Shown: positions 39,789 through 49,815 of the stretch, one piece after another
How positions within the stretch are numbered: the stretch's first letter is position 1
How the letters are laid out: every line of letters starts with the position of its first letter
Assembly (NCBI RefSeq): GCF_900094595.1
Contig: NZ_FMAD01000003.1
Coordinates: 186,001-250,000 of the forward strand
Direction of reading: 5' to 3'
From: Cupriavidus alkaliphilus
GTDB lineage: Bacteria > Pseudomonadota > Gammaproteobacteria > Burkholderiales > Burkholderiaceae
DNA: 64,000 nucleotides
The notes under the pieces: generated by a model
Told to the model about the DNA's origin: nothing
What the model saw: only the letters and a program-made list of their open reading frames with translations
The model's database searches: none
Program-made: the position numbers and the translations under genes

Positions 39789-40975
39789 CAGCGGTGGTTG
39801 CGCACGGGCACGTTCATCTCCTCGGGCCTGATCTCGCGCACGAGCTCGGGCACGCCCCAGGCAAAGGCCGGGTCCACCTTGATCTTGAAGTGGTACATCG
39901 ACTGCATCGCCTGGTGGTCTTCCTTGCGGAAGGTCATCCTGCCCTTGGGCGTGTCGAACGACATGCCTTCCATCGCCGCGATCAGCTTCTCGGTGCCGGT
40001 TTCGCCATGGGTCTTCTTCAGGGCCTCGACCAGAGCGATGCCCGCGCTCATGCCGCCGGCGGTGAAGAAATCGGGCGGTGCCTTGAACTTGCTGTAGTGG
40101 TTGGACACCAACCATTCGTTGGCCTTGTTCTTGGGGATGCCGAAATAGTAGTACGTGGCCCCTTCCATGCCCGGGAAGTTCTTGTAGCTGGCCATCGCGG
40201 GCAGGATGTTGCCGCCGGTGGCGATCTCGATGCCGTAGCGCTTGGGGTCCAGGTCGGCGATCTTGAACGGGTTGCCGGCGCCGGCCCAGATGATGAAGAT
40301 CACCTTGCGGCCGGGCTTGTCCTTGAGCGAATCGAATAGCCGCTGCGCGCCCGCGGTGAAGTCCGTGGTATTGGTCGGCAGGTATTCCTCATGCACGATT
40401 CTGGCGTGCTTGAGCGCGCCCTTGAAGGCCTTGACGCCGTCGCGGCCGAAGGCATAGTCCTGCGCCAGCGTGGCGATCTGCACGCCCGGCTTGTCCAGCG
40501 CCACCGCATTCGAAATCGCGTCCTGCGACGAGTTGCGGCCGGTGCGGAAGATATAGCGGTTCCACTTGTCGCCGGTGATGGAGTCGGCCACGGCGGGCTC
40601 GACCAGCAGCACCTTCTTGTATTCCTCGGCCACCGGCAGCATCGCCAGCGCCGTACCGGAGGACGTCGGGCCCACCGCGATGTCGGCGCGGTCGTCGCTG
40701 TAGGCCGCGGCCAGCTGAGCCTTGGCCACGTCCGGCTTGCCCTGGGTGTCCTTCTCGATCACCACCAGCTTGTTGCCGTTGACGGTCATGGTGCCGTTGG
40801 TGGCGTATTCCAGGCCCATCATCAGGCCGGTCTGGGTCTGCTTGGCATAGGCCTCGAGCGCGCCGGTCTTGTCGTAGACATGGGCGATGCGGATGTCCTT
40901 GGCCTGCGCGGCGCCGGCGCCGAGCAGCGCGGCGGCCAGGGCCAGGGCGCGCAGGGCGTGGGGGTTGCGATGCAT
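39788..40975 (-). CDS. Liv-type periplasmic substrate-binding protein
   Basis: 395 residues with a signal peptide cleaved near AQA-K (residue 25). The mature start DIRIAHVYDKTGALEAYAKQTQTGLMMGLEYA is typical of type I binding proteins for branched amino acids or aromatic/short acids. It is the first structural gene of the transporter operon, with the TetR regulator upstream on the same strand. The ligand is not known; the CoA ligase in the operon points to a carboxylic acid. Confidence 0.9.
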   Translation of the reverse strand: MHRNPHALRALALAAALLGAGAAQAKDIRIAHVYDKTGALEAYAKQTQTGLMMGLEYATNGTMTVNGNKLVVIEKDTQGKPDVAKAQLAAAYSDDRADIAVGPTSSGTALAMLPVAEEYKKVLLVEPAVADSITGDKWNRYIFRTGRNSSQDAISNAVALDKPGVQIATLAQDYAFGRDGVKAFKGALKHARIVHEEYLPTNTTDFTAGAQRLFDSLKDKPGRKVIFIIWAGAGNPFKIADLDPKRYGIEIATGGNILPAMASYKNFPGMEGATYYYFGIPKNKANEWLVSNHYSKFKAPPDFFTAGGMSAGIALVEALKKTHGETGTEKLIAAMEGMSFDTPKGRMTFRKEDHQAMQSMYHFKIKVDPAFAWGVPELVREIRPEEMNVPVRNHR

Positions 40976-41083
40976 TGCGGTCTCCTGGGTTCGGTCTCGT
41001 TTGTGTTTGTAGGGATGAAACCTGCTGCAACTGCGTGGCATGCCGGCTGCCGGCGCACGCGGGCCGGTACTGCGCAATCGCGC

Positions 41084-41743
41084 CTATCGCGTTTGGCGCG
41101 GTTGCAGGCCATGCGCGATCAAGTCGAACGCGGTGTCGACCACCTTCTCCATCGATGGCGGACGCTTCCAGCGCGCATAGCGCATGCCGAGAAAATTGCT
41201 GATGCCGATCAGGCACCAGGCGCGCACCTCGGCATCGCCGGGCACGATTTCGCCCTGCTCTTCGGCGCGGGTCAGGCGCCGGCTGTAGAGCTCGGCGAAT
41301 ACCTGGAAATAGCTGCTGTAGATGGTCTCGTCGACCGAGTAAGAATCCAGCACGATCCGGTACAGGTTCTTATGGCGCGAAACGAAGGACAGGAACGCCT
41401 TCAGGCCCAGGCGCTCGGCCTCCATCTGGGTTTCGGCGGCGCCGACGTGCTTGCGCAGGTGCCCGCGCACCAGTTCCAGCATGTGGGCGACCAGCGCGCG
41501 GAAGATGTCTTCCTTGTCCTTGAAGTACAGGTAGAAGGTGCCCATCGCCACCTTGGCTTCCTGCGTGATCTCGGAGATCGACGCGGCGTAGTAGCCCTTC
41601 TCGCCAAACACTTTCTCGGCGGCGCGCAGCAGCGCCTCGCGTGTCTTCTGCCCGCGCGCGGTCTTGGGCGGGCCCATGCCGCCGGCCGGGCCGGTGGCGT
41701 CGACGTCGGCTATGCCGGTGTCGCCAGTCTGGGTGGTGGACAT
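41084..41743 (-). CDS. TetR-family transcriptional regulator
   Basis: 219 residues from an ATG with GGAGACAAG upstream. After a 30-residue low-complexity N-terminus the DNA-binding domain is clear (TREALLRAAEKVFGEKGYYAASISEITQEAKVAMGTFYLYFKDKEDIF). The C-terminal ligand-binding domain follows. It precedes the Liv-type operon by 108 bases on the same strand and is its likely regulator, probably sensing an acyl-CoA or the imported acid. Confidence 0.9.
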   Translation of the reverse strand: MSTTQTGDTGIADVDATGPAGGMGPPKTARGQKTREALLRAAEKVFGEKGYYAASISEITQEAKVAMGTFYLYFKDKEDIFRALVAHMLELVRGHLRKHVGAAETQMEAERLGLKAFLSFVSRHKNLYRIVLDSYSVDETIYSSYFQVFAELYSRRLTRAEEQGEIVPGDAEVRAWCLIGISNFLGMRYARWKRPPSMEKVVDTAFDLIAHGLQPRQTR

Positions 41744-42005
41744 CTTGTCTCCGGTGGCGCTGCGCGCCTTGTCATGGAAATGCCGACCGCTACCTGTATT
41801 GCCGGCGCCGGCGGATCGTCGGCAGGCGCCTCCTCGCCCCTGCCGCCGACTTGCCGTCGCCCGGAACCGACATTCAGGCAAAACCTGATATCTGATTCAT
41901 GTTTCATCGTATAAATTGCCAGGCGTGGATGTCAATAGAGGGGCACCCTCACCCCGGGCGGCATCCGGGACATCCTTTACCCCTCCAGCCAGCCGAGACA
42001 CGCCG
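41744..42005. promoter_or_regulatory. divergent promoter region between tetR-type gene and hydrolase
   Basis: Gene-free. An AT-rich island at about 41879-41920 contains the self-complementary GATATC and a TTCATGTTTCAT repeat, then TATAAA on the plus strand that could be a -10 for the hydrolase gene. TetR autoregulation from here would be typical, but no clear operator symmetry longer than this is seen. Confidence 0.4.
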
Positions 42006-42881
42006 TTGGACGCTTCCGATCCGGTACCCGCCAGCCCCGCCGCGCCCCCCTATGCGCTTTATCCGGCGCGTGGCGCCCTGCCCGGCTGGCGCGAGGCTGG
42101 CCAGGGAAGGCCCCTGCTGCTGCTGCACGGCTGGTCTGTCAACGGCGCGGCCTTTGACGGACAGCGCGCGCTGGCGCTGGCCGGCTTTCGCGTGATCGCC
42201 CCGGACCATGCCGGGCATGGCCTGTCGCGGCAGCGCGCGGGCGCGACCATCGCGGCGCTTGCGCGCGACGTGGCCGCGCTGGTCGCGCACCTCGGGCTGG
42301 ATGACGTGGTGGTGGCGGGCTGGTCGATGGGTGCGATGGTGGCCTGGGCCCTGCTCCGCGACCAGCCGCAGCTGCCGCTTGCGGCGGTCGGCAGCATCGA
42401 CATGACGCCCCGCATGATCACTGACCAGGGCTGGCCGCATGGGCTGCACGGCCATTACGACCTGGCGCTCGCGAGGCAGATGGCGGACCGGGTTCGTGCC
42501 GACTGGCTACGGCTGGCGCCGTCGGTGGCTTCGGGCCTGTGGGCGGCGGGACGGCGCCCGGAGGCAGCGGCGACGCAGCGCGTCGCGCACATGGCGCAGC
42601 AGTGCGATGCCGCGGCGCTGGCCAGCTTGTGGGAAGACATGGCGCGGCAGGATTTTCGCGACACGCTGCGCGCGGCGCGCTTGCCGCTGTTCCATCTGTA
42701 CGGTGAGTCCAGCCGGCTGTACGCGCCGGCGGTGGGCATTGCCACGCGGGCCTTGTACCCGGAGTCAGGGTTCAGCGTGGTGGCCGGTGCCGGCCACAGC
42801 CCGCATATGGAGCAGGCACCGGCTTTCAATGCCGCGCTGCTGGCCCTGATCCGCGACGCCGATCAGGCCAGCATGCGATAG
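42006..42881 (+). CDS. alpha/beta hydrolase, BioH/carboxylesterase-like
   Basis: About 291 residues. HGWSVNG (oxyanion region), nucleophile elbow GWSMGAM with Ser, and C-terminal His in [12 protein letters not shown] form the usual triad. No ATG exists near the N-terminus. A TTG giving DASDPVPAS with GAGAC upstream is used here, and a TTG 30 codons earlier is an alternative, so the start is uncertain. BioH-like esterases have this size, and bioH in related bacteria stands with other biotin genes, which are absent here, so I leave the role open. Its end overlaps crcB by 19 bases, tail to tail. Confidence 0.75.
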   Translation: MDASDPVPASPAAPPYALYPARGALPGWREAGQGRPLLLLHGWSVNGAAFDGQRALALAGFRVIAPDHAGHGLSRQRAGATIAALARDVAALVAHLGLDDVVVAGWSMGAMVAWALLRDQPQLPLAAVGSIDMTPRMITDQGWPHGLHGHYDLALARQMADRVRADWLRLAPSVASGLWAAGRRPEAAATQRVAHMAQQCDAAALASLWEDMARQDFRDTLRAARLPLFHLYGESSRLYAPAVGIATRALYPESGFSVVAGAGHSPHMEQAPAFNAALLALIRDADQASMR

Positions 42882-43243
42882 GTCCAGAGTCCCAGCGCGG
42901 TCAGCAGCAATGAGCCGCCGAGATGCAGCAGCAAGTGCATCGCCGCCCAGCCGTAGTCGCCGGCCATCAAGTTCGCCACGACCTCGCTCGAAAACGTCGA
43001 GAACGTGGTCAGCCCGCCCAGGAAGCCGGTAATGGCAAACAAGCGCCATTCCGGCGGCAGGCCGGCATGGGTATCGAAGAAGCCGACCGCCAGCCCGATC
43101 AGGTAGCCGCCCACCAGGTTGGCCGCGAGCGTGCCGTACGGCAGCGCCGGATTGATGGCATTCCACAGCACCGAGAACCCCCAGCGCAGCCAGGCCCCCG
43201 CCGCGGCGCCGACACCGACGGCGACAAACCCCAACGCGCCCAT
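42863..43243 (-). CDS. crcB: fluoride exporter CrcB/Fluc
   Basis: 126 residues with four hydrophobic helices and the Fluc signature [15 protein letters not shown] (about 73-87), together with an early AGAWLRW and [15 protein letters not shown]. Forms a dimeric channel expelling fluoride. No fluoride riboswitch is visible because the gene's start overlaps the moaE stop, so it is cotranscribed with molybdopterin genes. Confidence 0.93.
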   Translation of the reverse strand: MGALGFVAVGVGAAAGAWLRWGFSVLWNAINPALPYGTLAANLVGGYLIGLAVGFFDTHAGLPPEWRLFAITGFLGGLTTFSTFSSEVVANLMAGDYGWAAMHLLLHLGGSLLLTALGLWTYRMLA

Positions 43244-43728
43244 CAGGGCTGGTCCTCGCCGCTGGCGTTGATCGACTCGATGCCCCAGCGCTTCAACGCG
43301 TCTTCATCGGTCACCCGTGCATCGACCCAGCGCGCCCCCTCCGGCGTTTCTTCCTTCTTCCAGAAGGGCGCTTCGGACTTGAGGTAATCCATGATGAATT
43401 CGCATGCGGCGAAGGCGTTGCCGCGGTGCTTCGATGCCACCGCGACCAGCACGATCTGGTCCAGCGGCAGCAGCGGGCCGACGCGATGGATGACGGTGAC
43501 GCCCAGCAGCTCCCAGCGCGCGCGCGCCGCCGCCTCGATCTGCGCCAGCGCCTTCTCGGTCATGCCCGGGTAATGCTCCAGCTCCATCGCGCTGACGGCG
43601 CTGCCCTCGCTGACGTCGCGCACGGTGCCGATAAAGCTGGCCACTGCGCCGACCTGCGGGTTATCGGCGCGCAGTGCCGCGACTTCGGCGCCGAGATCGA
43701 AATCCTCACGCTGCACCCTGACGCTCAT
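43243..43728 (-). CDS. moaE: molybdopterin synthase catalytic subunit
   Basis: 161 residues. Conserved [36 protein letters not shown] with the active-site Lys residues. With MoaD it adds two sulfurs to cyclic pyranopterin monophosphate. It follows moaD by one base; its stop shares a base with the crcB start. Confidence 0.95.
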   Translation of the reverse strand: MSVRVQREDFDLGAEVAALRADNPQVGAVASFIGTVRDVSEGSAVSAMELEHYPGMTEKALAQIEAAARARWELLGVTVIHRVGPLLPLDQIVLVAVASKHRGNAFAACEFIMDYLKSEAPFWKKEETPEGARWVDARVTDEDALKRWGIESINASGEDQP

Positions 43729-43729
43729 C

Positions 43730-43987
43730 TCAGCCTCCGGTCACGGGCGGGAAAAACGCGACTTCGCAGCCGTCGGCAAGCGCGGTATCGGCGCGGGCAA
43801 CGGCATGGTCAACGGCCATGCGCAGCGCGCGGCCCTCGGCCAGGGTCTCGGCCCAGGCGCCGCCACGCTGGCGCAGCCACTGGCGCAACTCGCCGACGGT
43901 GCGCACCTCGGGCGGCACGTCGGCGCGCTCGGCGGACACGCCGAGCTGCTCGCGCACGCTGGCAAAGAATCGGAGTTCGATGATCAT
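43730..43987 (-). CDS. moaD: molybdopterin synthase sulfur-carrier subunit
   Basis: 85 residues with the ubiquitin-like fold (MIIELRFFASVREQLG start) and the required C-terminal Gly-Gly, which is activated and thiolated. Partner of MoaE, encoded directly downstream; moeA ends 41 bases upstream. Confidence 0.94.
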   Translation of the reverse strand: MIIELRFFASVREQLGVSAERADVPPEVRTVGELRQWLRQRGGAWAETLAEGRALRMAVDHAVARADTALADGCEVAFFPPVTGG

Positions 43988-44028
43988 TGCTGCCTTCTAT
44001 ATCCTGGGCATCCTGGTCATGCCGGCCG

Positions 44029-45267
44029 CTACGCGAGCAGGCCGTCAAACGGAATGAACTGCACAGTGTCGCCGCGCGCGATCGCCTGGTTGGGCGGATT
44101 GTCGATCAGGCCGTCGCCCCAGACGGTGGAGGTCAGCACGCCCGAGCTCTGGTTGGGGAACAGCTCCAGCCCGCCCTCGGCATTGAGTCGCGCGCGCAGG
44201 AATTCGTTGCGGCGGTCGCCCTTCTTCAGCTCGAAATCGGCGCGCAGCGGCAGGCGCCGCGGCGTCACGTCAGCCACGCCCTGCAGGCGCAGGATGAACG
44301 GGCGCACGAACAGCAGGAAGGTCACGAAGCTGGACACGGGGTTGCCCGGCAGCCCGAGGAAAAACGCCGGCTCGCTGCCGCTGCCGACCTGTCCGAATGC
44401 GAGCGGCTTGCCCGGCTTGATCGCGATCTGCCACATATCGAGCCGCCCTTCGGCCTCGACCGCGGGCTTGATATGGTCTTCCTCGCCGACCGAGACGCCG
44501 CCCGAGGTAATGATCAGGTCATGTCCCTGCGCCGCGCGGCGCAGGGTTTCGCGCGTGGCCGCCAGCGTATCGGGCACGATGCCGAAGTCGCTGACCTCGC
44601 AGCCCAGGTTTTCCAGCAGGCCGCGCAGCGTGAAGCGGTTGGAGTTGTAGATCGCGCCCGGCTTGAGTGGCTCGCCGGGCATCGCCAGTTCATCGCCGGT
44701 GAAGAACACCGCGACGCGCACGCGGCGCACCACATCCAGCTTCGCCTGGCCGACCGACGCGGCCAGCCCCAGTGCCTGCGGCGTCAGCCGCGTGCCGGCC
44801 GGCAGGATCACGCTGCCGGCTTCGATATCCTCGCCGGCGCGCCGCACCCACTCGCCGGATTGCGGCACGTGGTTGACGATCACGTCGTCGCCCTCGGCCG
44901 TGCATTGCTCCTGCATCACCACGGCATCGGCGCCGGGCGGAATCAGCCCGCCGGTGAAGATGCGCGCCGCGGTGCCGGGCTCCAGCGCGGTGCCGACATG
45001 GCCGGCGGGAATCCGTTGCGACACGCGCAGCCGCGTGCCCGCGGCCGGCACCTCGGCGGCGCGCACGGCGTAGCCGTCCATCGAGGTATTGTCGGCCGGC
45101 GGCACCCGCAGCGTGCTCGTTACCGGCGCCGCCAGCACGCGGCCGTTGGCGGCGAGCGTGTCGATCGACTCGGCCTGCGCCAGCGGGCGAGCGGCGCCAA
45201 GCAGCGCGTCGAGCGCCTGGGCCATGGTCAGCATCGGGGGACGGGAAGGTGCTGCGGCTTGGGTCAT
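44029..45267 (-). CDS. moeA: molybdopterin molybdenumtransferase
   Basis: 412 residues. Key motifs of MoeA: DNTSMDGYAVRA (about 52-63), TGGLIPPGADAVVMQE, TSGGVSVGEEDHIK. It inserts molybdate into adenylylated molybdopterin. A longer frame upstream, across the thrC-moeA gap, has no domain and is rejected. It is followed on the same strand by moaD, moaE and crcB. Confidence 0.95.
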   Translation of the reverse strand: MTQAAAPSRPPMLTMAQALDALLGAARPLAQAESIDTLAANGRVLAAPVTSTLRVPPADNTSMDGYAVRAAEVPAAGTRLRVSQRIPAGHVGTALEPGTAARIFTGGLIPPGADAVVMQEQCTAEGDDVIVNHVPQSGEWVRRAGEDIEAGSVILPAGTRLTPQALGLAASVGQAKLDVVRRVRVAVFFTGDELAMPGEPLKPGAIYNSNRFTLRGLLENLGCEVSDFGIVPDTLAATRETLRRAAQGHDLIITSGGVSVGEEDHIKPAVEAEGRLDMWQIAIKPGKPLAFGQVGSGSEPAFFLGLPGNPVSSFVTFLLFVRPFILRLQGVADVTPRRLPLRADFELKKGDRRNEFLRARLNAEGGLELFPNQSSGVLTSTVWGDGLIDNPPNQAIARGDTVQFIPFDGLLA

Positions 45268-45438
45268 GGTGCGATGTGGGAAAGGGTTGGCCCACGAAAA
45301 ACGGCCCGCGCATTGCCGGCACCCGCGCGCGGGGCTGGCAATCCGGGGACCGTGGATCGGGCCCGCAGCCTGATTGTAGCGAGTTGGGCCGGACCCGGCA
45401 CGCGGCGGCGCCGCAGCCACGTGGGCGGCCCCGCGCGC

Positions 45439-46884
45439 TTACAGGCCGGTGTGGCGGGCGATATAGGCCTTCACCTGCGCGGCGTCGGCCGGCATCACCT
45501 CGAAGCGCTGCGGCAGGCTCTCGATGCCCTCGAACTTCGCCGGGCGCTCCGGCTCGTGGCCGAGCGCTTCGCGGATGGTGTCGGCAAACTTGGCCGGCAG
45601 CGCGGTTTCCAGCACCACCATCGGCACGCCGGCGCTGAGATGCTCGCGCGCCACCTTGATGCCGTCGGCGGTATGGGTATCGATGGTGACGCCATAGCGC
45701 GACGACAGGTCGCGGATGGTCGCCAGCCGGTCCTGGTGCGTGCTGCGTCCCGAGACGAAGCCGAACTGGCGGATGCGGTCGTATTCCGGCGTGCCCGCCA
45801 GGTCGAAGCCGCCCTTCTCTTCCACGTCGCGGAACAGCGCCGCCAGCTTGCCGGCGTCCTGGCCCAGCAGGTCGAACACGAAGCGCTCGAAGTTCGAGGC
45901 CTTGGAGATGTCCATGCTGGGGCTGGAGGTGTGGTAGGTCTCGGCCGACTTGCGCACGCGGTAGGCGCCGGTGCGGAAGAACTCGTCGAGCACGTCGTTC
46001 TCGTTGGTGGCGACCACCAGCTTGTCGATCGGCAGGCCCATCATGCGCGCGATATGGCCGGCGCAGACATTGCCGAAGTTGCCCGACGGCACGCAGAACG
46101 AGACCTTCTGGCCGGGACCGGCGGTCGCCAGCAGCCAGCCCTTGAAGTAGTACACCACCTGGGCCACCACGCGCGCCCAGTTGATCGAGTTGACCGTGCC
46201 GATCTTCCGGCGCGCCTTGAAGGCGTGGTCGTTCGAGACCGCCTTGACGATGTCCTGGGCGTCGTCGAACACGCCATCGATGGCGATGTTGAAGATGTTC
46301 GGGTCCTGCAGGCTGAACATCTGCGCGGTCTGGAACGCGCTCATCTTGCGGTGCGGGCTCAGCATGAAGACGCGGATGCCACGCTTGCCGCGCATCGCGT
46401 ATTCGGCGGCGCTGCCGGTGTCGCCCGAGGTGGCGCCCAGGATGTTCAGCTCCTGCCCGGCGCGCGCCAGCGCGTACTCGAACAGGTTGCCGAGCAGCTG
46501 CATCGCCATGTCCTTGAAGGCCAGCGTCGGGCCGTTGGACAGGCCCAGCAGCTGCAGCCTGGTGCCCCCTTCCTCGCCCAGCGTGCGCAGCGGCGTGATG
46601 TCGGCGGTGTTGTCGCCTTCGCGCGCGTTGCAGTACACCTCGGCGGTGTAAGTCTTGCGCGTCAGCGCGCGCAGGTCTTCGGCGGGAATGTCGTCGCAGA
46701 ACTTGCGCAGGATCTCGTAGGCCAGGTCGGCGTACGGCAGCTTGCGCCACGCCTCCAGCTCATCGGCCGTGACCTGCGGATACTGCGCGGGCAGGTACAG
46801 GCCGCCGTCCGGCGCCAGGCCGCCAAGCAGGATCTCGGAAAACGATTGCGGCATCTCGTGGCCGCGGGTCGACTGGTATTTCAT
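45439..46884 (-). CDS. thrC: threonine synthase
   Basis: 481 residues, the longer form of the enzyme. The PLP Lys is Lys124 in SNGPTLAFKDMAMQ, and GATSGDTGSAAEYA binds the cofactor phosphate. It converts O-phosphohomoserine to threonine. It follows hom by 21 bases, so the two are cotranscribed. No homoserine kinase gene is present here. Confidence 0.96.
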   Translation of the reverse strand: MKYQSTRGHEMPQSFSEILLGGLAPDGGLYLPAQYPQVTADELEAWRKLPYADLAYEILRKFCDDIPAEDLRALTRKTYTAEVYCNAREGDNTADITPLRTLGEEGGTRLQLLGLSNGPTLAFKDMAMQLLGNLFEYALARAGQELNILGATSGDTGSAAEYAMRGKRGIRVFMLSPHRKMSAFQTAQMFSLQDPNIFNIAIDGVFDDAQDIVKAVSNDHAFKARRKIGTVNSINWARVVAQVVYYFKGWLLATAGPGQKVSFCVPSGNFGNVCAGHIARMMGLPIDKLVVATNENDVLDEFFRTGAYRVRKSAETYHTSSPSMDISKASNFERFVFDLLGQDAGKLAALFRDVEEKGGFDLAGTPEYDRIRQFGFVSGRSTHQDRLATIRDLSSRYGVTIDTHTADGIKVAREHLSAGVPMVVLETALPAKFADTIREALGHEPERPAKFEGIESLPQRFEVMPADAAQVKAYIARHTGL

Positions 46885-46905
46885 GACAATGGTCCGGTCC
46901 GGCCC

Positions 46906-48216
46906 TTAGTTCAGTTCTTCCATGCGCAGGCGCGTCACTGCAGACAGCACGGTGGGCAGTGCCTCGATCTTCGCGATGGCGGCGTTGACGTGCTTCTCGC
47001 GCGTGATATGGGTCAGGATGATGATGTCGGTCTGCGGCTCGCCTTCACGCGATTCCTTCTGCAGCATGGCGTCGATCGAGATGCCGCCCTCGGCCAGGAT
47101 GCGCGTGATCTCGGCCAGCACGCCGGTCTCGTCGGACACGCGCATGCGCAGGTAGTACGAGCTGTTGATCTCTTCGATCGGCAGCACCGGCACGCTCGAC
47201 AGCTCGTCGGGCTGGAACGCCAGGTGCGGCACACGGTGCCCGGGGTCGGCGGTGTGCAGGCGGGTCACGTCGACCAGGTCGGCGATCACCGCCGAGGCGG
47301 TCGGCTCGGCGCCGGCGCCCTTGCCGTAGTAGAGCGTGGCGCCCACGGCGTCGCCCTGCACCAGCACCGCGTTCATCGCGCCTTCCACATTGGCGATCAG
47401 GCGCGTGGCCGGCACCAGCGTCGGATGCACGCGCAGCTCGACGCCGTCGTCGCGCCGGCGCGTGATGCCCAGCAGCTTGATGCGGTAGCCCAGCTCTTCG
47501 GCGTACTTGATGTCGGTGGCCGACAGCCTGGTGATGCCTTCGACGTGGGCGCGGTCAAACTGCACCGGCATGCCGAAGGCGATCGCGCTCATCAGCGTGA
47601 CCTTGTGCGCGGCGTCGACGCCCTCGATATCGAAGGTCGGGTCGGCCTCGGCGTAGCCCAGCTGCTGCGCTTCCTTCAGGACCGCGTCGAAATCCAGGCC
47701 CTTGTCGCGCATCTCGGACAGGATGAAGTTGGTGGTGCCGTTGATGATGCCGGCGATCCACTGGATGCGGTTGGCGGTCAGGCCTTCGCGCAGCGCCTTG
47801 ATGATGGGGATGCCGCCGGCCACCGCGGCCTCGAACGCGACGATCACGCCCTTCTTGCGCGCGGCCTCGAAGATCTCGTTGCCGTGCACGGCCAGCAGCG
47901 CCTTGTTGGCGGTGACCACGTGCTTGCCGTTCTCGATCGCCTTGAGCACCAGTTCGCGCGCGATGCCGTAGCCGCCGATCAGTTCGATGACGATGTCGAC
48001 GTCGGGGCGGTTGACCACCGCGTTGGCGTCGCTGACGATCTCCACTTCCCCGTTGGTCAGTTCGCGCGCGCGTTCGGTGTTGAGATCGGCCACCACGGCA
48101 ATCTCGATGCCGCGGCCGGCGCGGCGACGAATTTCTTCCTGGTTGCGCTTGAGCACGTTGAACGTGCCGCTACCGACGGTACCGATGCCGAGCAGGCCAA
48201 CTTTGATGGGGTTCAT
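46906..48216 (-). CDS. hom: homoserine dehydrogenase
   Basis: 436 residues starting at MNPIKVGLLGIGTVGSGT, the NAD(P)-binding Rossmann motif. The catalytic region includes GIINGTTNFILSEM and the C-terminus is an ACT domain (YLRMRVSDETGVLAEITRILAE), which gives threonine feedback. A TTG two codons earlier is possible. It makes homoserine, the branch point to threonine and methionine. Confidence 0.96.
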   Translation of the reverse strand: MNPIKVGLLGIGTVGSGTFNVLKRNQEEIRRRAGRGIEIAVVADLNTERARELTNGEVEIVSDANAVVNRPDVDIVIELIGGYGIARELVLKAIENGKHVVTANKALLAVHGNEIFEAARKKGVIVAFEAAVAGGIPIIKALREGLTANRIQWIAGIINGTTNFILSEMRDKGLDFDAVLKEAQQLGYAEADPTFDIEGVDAAHKVTLMSAIAFGMPVQFDRAHVEGITRLSATDIKYAEELGYRIKLLGITRRRDDGVELRVHPTLVPATRLIANVEGAMNAVLVQGDAVGATLYYGKGAGAEPTASAVIADLVDVTRLHTADPGHRVPHLAFQPDELSSVPVLPIEEINSSYYLRMRVSDETGVLAEITRILAEGGISIDAMLQKESREGEPQTDIIILTHITREKHVNAAIAKIEALPTVLSAVTRLRMEELN

Positions 48217-48265
48217 GGACAATCTTCTGAGTTGCTAAGGATGGGTTGCGGCGCGGCCGGAGGAA

Positions 48266-49501
48266 TCAGGCCGCTGCCTTGCCGTGGCGTTTTCGGTACG
48301 CCTCGAGGAAGCGCGCGATGCGGCCGATGGCCTCGCGCAGGTCTTCCTCGTGCGGCAGGAACACGATGCGGAAATGGTCGGGCCTGGCCCAGTTGAAGCC
48401 CGAGCCCTGCACCAGCAGCACCTTGGACTCCTGCAGCAGTTCATAGATGAACTCCTGGTCGTCCTGCACCGGGTACATCGACAGGTCCAGCTTCGGGAAC
48501 AGGTACAGCGCCGCCTTGGGCTTGACGCAGGTCACGCCCGGAATCGCGGTGATCAGCTCATAGGCCAGGTCGCGCTGGCGGCGCAGGCGCCCGCCTTCGG
48601 CGACCAGGTCGTTGATGCTCTGGTAGCCGCCCAGCGCGGTCTGGATCGCCCACTGGCCCGGCACGTTGGCGCACAGGCGCATCGACGACAGCATGTTCAG
48701 GCCCTCGATGTAGTCGATGGCCGGGCGTTTGTCGCCCGACACCACCATCCACCCGGCGCGGTAGCCGCACGAGCGGTAGTTCTTCGACAGGCCGTTGAAG
48801 GTCACCGTCAGCACGTCGGTCGACAGCGAGGCGATCGAGGTATGGGTGTTGCCGTCGTACAGGACCTTGTCGTAGATCTCGTCGGCGAAGATGATCAGCC
48901 CATGCTCGCGCGCGATCGCGACAATCTCCAGCAGCAGCTCGTCCGAGTACAGCGCCCCGGTGGGGTTGTTCGGGTTGATGATGACGATGGCCTTGGTATG
49001 CGGCGTGATGCGCGCGCGGATATCGGCCGGATCGGGCATCCACTCGTTGGACTCGTCGCAGATGTAGTGCACCGGCGTGCCGCCCGACAGGCTCACCGCA
49101 GCGGTCCACAGCGGGTAGTCCGGCGCCGGCACCAGCACTTCGTCGCCGGTATTGAGCAGCGCGTTGACGGCCATCACGATCAGTTCGGAGGCACCGTTGC
49201 CCACATAGATATCGTCCAGGCCGACGCCTTCGATATTTTTTTGCTGGGTATAGTGCATGATCGCCTTGCGCGCAGCGAAAATGCCCTTGGAATCGGAATA
49301 ACCTGCCGAATTCGGCAGGTTTCGCATCATGTCCTGCTGAATTTCCTCCGGCGCATCGAAGCCGAACACGGCCAGGTTGCCGATATTCAGCTTGATGATC
49401 TTGTGCCCTTCTTCCTCCATCTGCTTGGCCTTTTCCAGCACCGGCCCGCGGATGTCGTAGCAAACGTTATTGAGTTTGTTGGATTTCTGGATGGGTTTCA
49501 C
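48266..49501 (-). CDS. alaT: alanine-type PLP aminotransferase (AlaT-like)
   Basis: 411 residues from a GTG giving KPIQKSNKLNNVCYD, the family N-terminus; no ATG fits. PLP Lys240 lies in TFNGLSKNYRSCGYRAGW, and NPNNPTGALY with the DEIYDKVLYD segment is typical of class I aminotransferases. The closest known function is alanine-pyruvate/glutamate transamination. It is followed 49 bases later by hom, an arrangement usual in this group. Confidence 0.88.
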   Translation of the reverse strand: MKPIQKSNKLNNVCYDIRGPVLEKAKQMEEEGHKIIKLNIGNLAVFGFDAPEEIQQDMMRNLPNSAGYSDSKGIFAARKAIMHYTQQKNIEGVGLDDIYVGNGASELIVMAVNALLNTGDEVLVPAPDYPLWTAAVSLSGGTPVHYICDESNEWMPDPADIRARITPHTKAIVIINPNNPTGALYSDELLLEIVAIAREHGLIIFADEIYDKVLYDGNTHTSIASLSTDVLTVTFNGLSKNYRSCGYRAGWMVVSGDKRPAIDYIEGLNMLSSMRLCANVPGQWAIQTALGGYQSINDLVAEGGRLRRQRDLAYELITAIPGVTCVKPKAALYLFPKLDLSMYPVQDDQEFIYELLQESKVLLVQGSGFNWARPDHFRIVFLPHEEDLREAIGRIARFLEAYRKRHGKAAA

Positions 49502-49616
49502 GGCGATGTCGGGCAAGCGTGGCGTGCCGCGTCGGCGGCACCGGACTGGGAATCGGGGCGATCTGACAGATTCTGAAAGAATGCGGAGGCGCCGTCCGCT
49601 GCGATGCAACGCAAAT

Positions 49617-49645
49617 GTGGCAGACAGGGAGGCAAAAGCTATAAT
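49617..49645 (+). promoter_or_regulatory. sigma-70 promoter for the Mth938-like gene
   Basis: GTGGCA, 17 bases, TATAAT. The -10 is perfect and the -35 matches 4 of 6. It would start a leader of about 160 bases before the GTG of the Mth938-like gene. The rest of the 314-base divergent gap (49502-49815) must also contain the alaT promoter, which I could not place. Confidence 0.65.
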
Positions 49646-49815
49646 TTATCGGATTATGACAGACTTCGGCAGGGATTCTTGCATTGCAGCGTGCGCTGTC
49701 CGCGCGCACCGCGGCCGCCTGCCGCTGTCGTCCATCCATTGCCCGCCCGGCCCGCCGGCCCTCCGCTCCGCGGACCCGCCCGCCAGCCCGCGCCGGCCAT
49801 CGCCGAGATCCCCAA

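Noticed and set aside
42900..43300. Fluoride riboswitch for crcB
   Set aside because: The crcB start overlaps the moaE stop; no leader exists.
43987..48396. Open frame of 1469 codons on the plus strand
   Set aside because: Antisense to moeA, thrC and hom; no recognisable domain; an artefact of GC-rich codon use.
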